Shown here: piece by piece, positions 5,777-9,103 of the stretch | Layout of the letters: every line of letters begins with the position of its first letter | Numbering within the stretch: position 1 is the stretch's first letter | Assembly (NCBI GenBank): GCA_003161195.1 | Contig: PMOV01000078.1 | Span: 5,925 to 15,027, forward strand | Direction of reading: 5' to 3' | Source of the DNA: Acidobacteriota bacterium | GTDB taxonomy: Bacteria; Acidobacteriota; Terriglobia; Acidiferrales; UBA7541 | DNA length: 9,103 nucleotides | The notes under the pieces: generated by a model | Database searches by the model: none | Told to the model about the DNA's origin: nothing | What the model saw: only the letters and a program-made list of their open reading frames with translations | Made by a program: the position numbers and the translations under genes

Positions 5777-6828
5777 GAGATGCTCACCCTCAACGATTTC
5801 TCGGCATACAAGCCTTGCGCGCGATCGCGGCATGTCTTGTCGTGTTCACCCACTCCACGTTTTATGCTTTCGAGCGTCTGGACCGGCACTTTTTCATTTG
5901 GCAGCGCGGCACCAGAGGCGTGGACGTTTTCTTCGTCATCAGCGGATTTGTGATGATCTATGCCTCGCAAAAGCTGTTTACGTCACCCGGGGGATGGAAG
6001 ACCTTCGCGGAACACCGCATCCTCAGAATCGTTCCCCTGTATTGGCTCGTGACCACGTTGAAAGTGCTCATCATGCTCTTTACCGCCGGATTCGCCCTGC
6101 ACACCATGCTGAGCCCTGCCACTGCGCTATGCTCGTATCTCTTTCTTCCGGCAAGGGATTTGGACGGCAGACTCGAACCGCTGGTTGGGGTGGGCTGGAC
6201 GCTGAACTTTGAGATGCTCTTCTATCTTCTCTTTGCCGCGGCCTTGTTCCTGCGCGCCAATGTTTTCAAGTTCGTTGGCGTCATTCTGACGCTGCTCGCG
6301 ATCGGCGCGGCGTTTCGCCAGCCCGGGTGGTCGCCCGCCGCCTTTTATCTCAATTCCATTGTGCTGGAGTTTTTCCTGGGTATGCTGATCGCCAAGGCCT
6401 GTATCGCCGGGGAATATCTCTCCAGCAGGCGGGCCTATGTGCTCATCGCTGGCGGATTTGCGCTCCTGCTTCTCGCCCCGGACAACGATTGGACGTTGCC
6501 AAAAGTCTTGATCAACGGCCTGCCTGCGGTTCTCATCGTCTGGTCCACCGCCTCGCTCGGGAAAGCGCAAGACGCCATTCCGCGCTTCCTCCTCTATCTC
6601 GGCGACGCCTCCTATTCGATTTACTTGATTCACCCCTTCGTATGCCCGCTTCCGCCGGCCATACTCAGCCGCTTGCATTTCATTCACCCGTGGCTTTCGG
6701 TAAGCCTCAGCGTGGTGCTCGGTGTGGCTGCCGGTTGCGTCCTCCACCAGCTAATTGAGCTTCCCATGACCGCCTGGCTCAAAGGCTACCTCCGAGGGTA
6801 TCGCAAACCTCTCCAGGTAATGGCCTGA
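5773..6828 (+). CDS. Acyltransferase-3 family membrane O-acyltransferase, third of three in tandem
   Basis: A 351-residue polytopic protein with all the acyltransferase-3 landmarks: IQALRAIAACLVVFTH with His27; RGVDVFFVISGF at 48-59; HRILRIVPLYW at 81-91; GWTLNFEMLFY at 141-151; LEFFLGMLIAK at 198-208; YLGDASYSIYLIHPF at 275-289; and IELPMTAWL near 328-336. The ATG at 5773 overlaps the preceding TGA, and GAAGG (5762-5766) sits 6 nt before it, so translation is probably coupled. It lacks the GAGE-type tail of the two preceding family members and ends in a short basic segment. The DNA encoding GDASYSIYL is almost identical to the matching block of the preceding gene. It is the last gene of the + strand unit; 251 bp of spacer follow. 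Acyl donor and glycan acceptor are unknown. Confidence 0.88.
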   Translation: MRDAHPQRFLGIQALRAIAACLVVFTHSTFYAFERLDRHFFIWQRGTRGVDVFFVISGFVMIYASQKLFTSPGGWKTFAEHRILRIVPLYWLVTTLKVLIMLFTAGFALHTMLSPATALCSYLFLPARDLDGRLEPLVGVGWTLNFEMLFYLLFAAALFLRANVFKFVGVILTLLAIGAAFRQPGWSPAAFYLNSIVLEFFLGMLIAKACIAGEYLSSRRAYVLIAGGFALLLLAPDNDWTLPKVLINGLPAVLIVWSTASLGKAQDAIPRFLLYLGDASYSIYLIHPFVCPLPPAILSRLHFIHPWLSVSLSVVLGVAAGCVLHQLIELPMTAWLKGYLRGYRKPLQVMA

Positions 6829-6855
6829 CCCCCTTGGCTGCCAAACCTGTCCCAG

Positions 6856-6960
6856 ATGGTACTCGACAAGGGACGTAGAGAGATGATACCGTCAACTCAG
6901 GTGGACGTATACATGCGCTATAAGGAGAATGAGAGGGCAGTTCTAGTAACCAAGTTATAA
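6856..6960 (+). pseudogene. Small ORF resembling a transposase N-terminus, possible insertion-sequence remnant
   Basis: An ATG-initiated 34-residue frame ends at TAA 6958-6960 and is in frame with the stop of the preceding acyltransferase. Its central segment IPSTQVDVYMRYKENER resembles the opening helix of IS3- or IS21-type transposase helix-turn-helix regions, which often begin with a hydrophobic-Leu/Val-Tyr-Met/Ile-Lys-Tyr pattern. The frame stops where the rest of the DNA-binding domain should follow. A second frame just after it gives YNPS, which might be the continuation after a shift, but this is weak. No ribosome binding site is visible. The call rests on pattern resemblance only; it could equally be a chance ORF. 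Confidence 0.25.
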
Positions 6961-6963
6961 TCC

Positions 6964-6988
6964 TTCTGCCGGTCTAACCCGTGCAGAA
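6964..6988. repeat. Bulged inverted repeat (hairpin) in the spacer
   Basis: TTCTGCCGG (6964-6972) pairs with CCG-T-GCAGAA (6979-6988), giving nine base pairs with a single bulged T at 6982 and a 6-nt loop. No T-run follows on either strand, so it is not a canonical terminator. Its right arm overlaps the first of the 16-bp direct repeats, which hints that both belong to one element. Confidence 0.45.
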
Positions 6989-7001
6989 TGAACACTTACA
7001 A
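6986..7001. repeat. Direct repeat copy 1, GAATGAACACTTACAA
   Basis: This 16-bp sequence is repeated exactly at 7036-7051, a period of 50 bp. Copy 1 continues into a palindrome: ACACTT (6992-6997) pairs with AAGTGT (7002-7007), and TTACA (6996-7000) with TGTAA (7005-7009). It could be a protein-binding site or the end of a small mobile or dispersed element. Confidence 0.6.
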
Positions 7002-7035
7002 AAGTGTAACAAAACAAAGGACTTTAACTGCCTTG

Positions 7036-7051
7036 GAATGAACACTTACAA
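7036..7051. repeat. Direct repeat copy 2, GAATGAACACTTACAA
   Basis: An exact 16-bp copy of 6986-7001. Unlike copy 1 it does not extend into a palindrome; it runs into GAAAAC and then the G-rich tract that abuts the glycosidase stop codon. Confidence 0.6.
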
Positions 7052-7057
7052 GAAAAC

Positions 7058-7076
7058 GGGGTGGGGGGTAGGGGGG
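7058..7076 (+). other. G-rich tract (three G-runs of 4, 6 and 6)
   Basis: GGGG-T-GGGGGG-TA-GGGGGG lies three bases before the stop codon of the opposite-strand glycosidase gene. On the + strand it has G-quadruplex potential, although only three separate runs are present. In the glycosidase transcript it becomes a C-rich, G-poor stretch just after the stop, followed by UUUUCUU, which could serve Rho-dependent termination. The run structure is directly visible; both roles are inferred. Confidence 0.45.
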
Positions 7077-7079
7077 CCA

Positions 7080-9103
7080 CTACCGGCTGAACTCGATGGC
7101 TGTCATGGAATGCGGCGGAAACACGTGAGTCCCAGTACCCGTGCTGCTGAGCGAAAGCGCCGCGCCATTCTGGGTGATGCCCACCCCGCTTGTGGCCTCC
7201 AGGCTGGGACCGTTCACCTCCCAGTACTGCGCTCTAGCCGCCGCGAAGCCCATCAGATGAATGTCCATCGGGATCAAGTCATTCGCGCTCTTGTTGAAGA
7301 CCATCAGATACAGCTTCTGGCCGTCCGCGGAAGCGCTCGCCGAACTGGTGATCAAGGGATACGCCGCATCATGCGCCGAAACAAATGCCGCCACTTGCAG
7401 GTTATGCACCTCCAGCGTTCCGGAGACGCGCTTGCCATCGGCGATGAGCCGCGCCGCCAGGTCCACGGAAGCGGTCTGCGCCGTAAGCTGGTAGGTACCG
7501 TCGATATGTTTCCACTCCGTGCCAATGGTATCCAGGCCGATACCCGAGTGCGTCTGGCTCCAGCCGCGCGAGTCGATCAGCCCAATGCCCAACGGCGCTA
7601 CATCGCTCCCATTATCGGGCGTGAACTTAGCATCAAAGCTGACCGCGAATTCCACGGGCGCTCCGGCAGCCGCCTCCGGCCGCGGCAGTTTGGCCAGCAG
7701 CGGGTAGATGCTGTGGCTCAGGTTCTGCAGATGAATTGTAAAATTGGAGTTTTGCCGCTGAATCTGCACGTTGAGCAGTTTGGGCCACAGCGCGCCAACC
7801 AGTGAACTGTATTGCTCCAGATCGAATTGCTGCAACAGCCGTCGCGGTTCGGCGCCGTCGCCTCGCGCGGCGATCTCGCTGCCCGCTCCGGGAAACTCCG
7901 CGCGCGGCGATTGCACATCCACCTGCACCAGTTGCGCGCCAAAATGCTGCGCCCAAAGTTCGTACAGCGGAAACACCGGCTCTTCCGCCGGCTGGTTCTT
8001 CGTGCCAGGCAACGCGCTCCACACCATTCCAAAATAGCCGTTTAAAAAATTAAAATAGTTGGCGAACGCCACATGCGATTCCGGTTTCAGAAACACGCGC
8101 AGTAAGTCCGCGCACTCCAGCGCATCGCCCAGGCTGAAACGGTAAGCGCTGCCAAAGCTATCCAGGCCGCCATTGAATTCGGTGACCGCCAAAGGCAGAT
8201 CGTGACCCAGTTGCTCCGCGATCATGTGGTGGTAATCGCGCAAGTGCTCTTCGACGTGCTGTCCCGCAACCATCATGGCCTGCATCTGCAGATCGGCGGA
8301 AACGCCAGTCTTGGGCTCTTCCGGCGCATAGATATGAATGACCACAAAATCCGCGCTGCCTCCCGCGAGCCGCACCACGGTGCGATTCCAGTCGGAGTTC
8401 GCGTCGGTGCCCGGTCCAGGCACCAGCACGATGCCCAGCTTGATTCGCGGATCCACCTTGCGCATCGCCGCCGCCGTGGCGTTGGCGTAGCCGGCGTACT
8501 GCTCGGCGGAATATTGCCGGCGCGGCAATACGCGGTGATTCCCGTGAATGCTCTCGTTGCCCAGCTCGAACCACACCACGTTGTAAGGCGCGGCGTGACC
8601 AAACTCCTTGCGCTTCAACGCCCACGGATGCGCGGCATCCGCCGGAGAGTTCAGATACTCGACAAGTGCCGCGGCGTTTTCGGGCATCTGTTCGGCGGGG
8701 AGAACGTAGTCGCTGACGGTGATCAGCGGAATACTGCCGATGGTACGGCACAGCGACAAGTACTCGTCCAGACCAAACAGCCAGCCATTCTGCTTGGCTT
8801 CCGGACCGACGGTCTTGCGCCAGTCAAAGTTGTGCGCCAGGCATCCGCCGGGATAACGCAGCATGCTCATACCCACGGCTTTGCTTTGCTCGACCACTTG
8901 CGGCACCGGAGCGCCCTTGGCGGGATCCCAAAAGCCGTCCGCCGCCTGGATCAAGTTGGGGTCCGTGGTATCGCTGGACCACAAGTGCGCATTGTCCCCA
9001 GCCTCCAGGTTCTGGCCAAAGACGAGGCGGTTGACGGGTCCCAACGGCTTGCCAGCATCGACGACGATGCTCGCAGATTGCTGGGCGCGCAACGGCAGCA
9101 GCG
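7080..9103 (-). CDS. GH51-like secreted alpha-L-arabinofuranosidase with an inserted beta-sandwich domain (5' partial)
   Basis: The frame runs off the right edge. Its first visible residues, LLPLRAQQSAS, look like the end of a signal peptide with cleavage near Ala-Gln, so the true start lies outside the window; TTG at 9092 would remove the signal. Numbering from that TTG, the catalytic barrel spans roughly residues 8-350. It includes VNRLVFGQNLE at 20-30, MLRYPGGCLAHNFDW at 77-91, WFELGNES at 174-181 with the likely acid/base Glu180 (codon 8553-8555), IHIYAP at 252-257, and LAVTEFNGG at 301-309 with the likely nucleophile Glu305 (codon 8178-8180). These two Glu positions fit clan GH-A, and the start and spacing fit family GH51. 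Residues about 415-572 look like an extra carbohydrate-binding type beta-sandwich. The chain then resumes the C-terminal sheet domain (YPLITSSASAS to FPPHSMTAIEFSR). The enzyme should remove arabinofuranosyl groups from plant or microbial glycans outside the cytoplasm. It converges on the acyltransferase unit and is probably regulated separately. Confidence 0.8.
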   Translation of the reverse strand, partial: LLPLRAQQSASIVVDAGKPLGPVNRLVFGQNLEAGDNAHLWSSDTTDPNLIQAADGFWDPAKGAPVPQVVEQSKAVGMSMLRYPGGCLAHNFDWRKTVGPEAKQNGWLFGLDEYLSLCRTIGSIPLITVSDYVLPAEQMPENAAALVEYLNSPADAAHPWALKRKEFGHAAPYNVVWFELGNESIHGNHRVLPRRQYSAEQYAGYANATAAAMRKVDPRIKLGIVLVPGPGTDANSDWNRTVVRLAGGSADFVVIHIYAPEEPKTGVSADLQMQAMMVAGQHVEEHLRDYHHMIAEQLGHDLPLAVTEFNGGLDSFGSAYRFSLGDALECADLLRVFLKPESHVAFANYFNFLNGYFGMVWSALPGTKNQPAEEPVFPLYELWAQHFGAQLVQVDVQSPRAEFPGAGSEIAARGDGAEPRRLLQQFDLEQYSSLVGALWPKLLNVQIQRQNSNFTIHLQNLSHSIYPLLAKLPRPEAAAGAPVEFAVSFDAKFTPDNGSDVAPLGIGLIDSRGWSQTHSGIGLDTIGTEWKHIDGTYQLTAQTASVDLAARLIADGKRVSGTLEVHNLQVAAFVSAHDAAYPLITSSASASADGQKLYLMVFNKSANDLIPMDIHLMGFAAARAQYWEVNGPSLEATSGVGITQNGAALSLSSTGTGTHVFPPHSMTAIEFSR

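Larger units (their letters stand above)
6829..7079. other. Repeat-rich spacer between convergent units
   Basis: This 251-bp stretch separates the end of the acyltransferase unit from the end of the glycosidase gene on the other strand. It contains a small transposase-like ORF (6856-6960), a bulged hairpin (6964-6988), a pair of 16-bp direct repeats (6986-7001 and 7036-7051), a short palindrome (6992-7009) and a G-rich tract (7058-7076). No strong intrinsic terminator with a U-tract is visible for either flanking gene. Confidence 0.7.

Noticed and set aside
6127..6747. A 206-codon - strand open frame
   Set aside because: It is antisense to the third tandem acyltransferase, with a charged Gly/Glu/Arg-rich translation typical of the opposite strand of a membrane protein gene.
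6956..6961. A perfect TATAAT hexamer suggesting a -10 promoter element
   Set aside because: The position 17 bp upstream has nothing like TTGACA, and no + strand gene follows; a chance match in an AT-richer spacer is more likely, though a small antisense RNA cannot be ruled out.
6992..7009. The palindrome after direct repeat 1 as an intrinsic terminator for the acyltransferase unit
   Set aside because: The stem is short and AT-rich and is followed by AACAAAAC rather than a U-tract on the + strand, and by TCATTC on the - strand.
6986..7051. A minimal CRISPR array
   Set aside because: Only two 16-bp repeats are present, the repeat is shorter than known CRISPR repeats, and there are no cas genes in the window.
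6981..7805. A 274-codon + strand open frame crossing the spacer into the glycosidase region
   Set aside because: Most of it is antisense to the clear GH51-like gene, and the translation is basic low-complexity sequence typical of a shadow frame.
8512..8530. A perfect 8-bp inverted repeat, TATTGCCG/CGGCAATA, in the glycosidase gene
   Set aside because: About one such 8-bp stem is expected by chance in a window this size, and it lies mid-gene in the GC-rich coding sequence with no positional hint of function.

Overview
The window is about 9.1 kb of moderately GC-rich bacterial DNA with compact genes, ATGA overlaps and some TTG starts. It comes from a Gram-negative-type bacterium with a large surface-polysaccharide repertoire. 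The gene content, the exported arabinofuranosidase-like enzyme and the style of the intergenic repeats suggest a soil Acidobacteriota member. That assignment is an inference; no rRNA or other marker gene is present.

Positions 1-6828 (+ strand) read like one operon for making and decorating a surface polysaccharide. In order it holds: the C-terminal end of a multi-spanning membrane protein, probably an O-antigen ligase/polymerase (1-300); an acyltransferase-3 protein (304-1455); a DPM1-like GT2 polyprenyl-phosphate sugar synthase (1452-2216); a GT87/DUF2029 polyprenyl-phosphate-sugar-dependent membrane glycosyltransferase (2236-3489); and three consecutive acyltransferase-3 proteins (3515-4642, 4685-5776, 5773-6828). 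Spacings are 3 nt, -4, 19, 25, 42 and -4 nt. A working model is that the GT2 enzyme charges a polyprenyl phosphate with a sugar, the GT87 enzyme moves that sugar onto a periplasmic acceptor, and the four acyltransferases add acyl (for example acetyl) groups to the glycan.

Positions 6829-7079 are a 251-bp spacer between convergent units. It holds a 34-codon ORF resembling the start of an insertion-sequence transposase, a bulged hairpin, two exact 16-bp direct repeats 50 bp apart (the first extended into a palindrome), and a run of three G-tracts touching the stop codon of the next gene. It looks like a mobile-element scar or a dispersed intergenic repeat.

Positions 7080-9103 (- strand) encode a secreted GH51-like alpha-L-arabinofuranosidase whose signal peptide is cut by the window edge. 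It appears to carry a beta-sandwich domain inserted before its C-terminal domain.

No CRISPR array, tRNA, rRNA or phage module was seen. The most unusual signals are the tandem acyltransferase paralogues with short, nearly identical DNA blocks, a perfect hairpin burying the ribosome binding site of one of them, a perfect 10-bp stem inside the GT87 gene, and the repeat-rich spacer.
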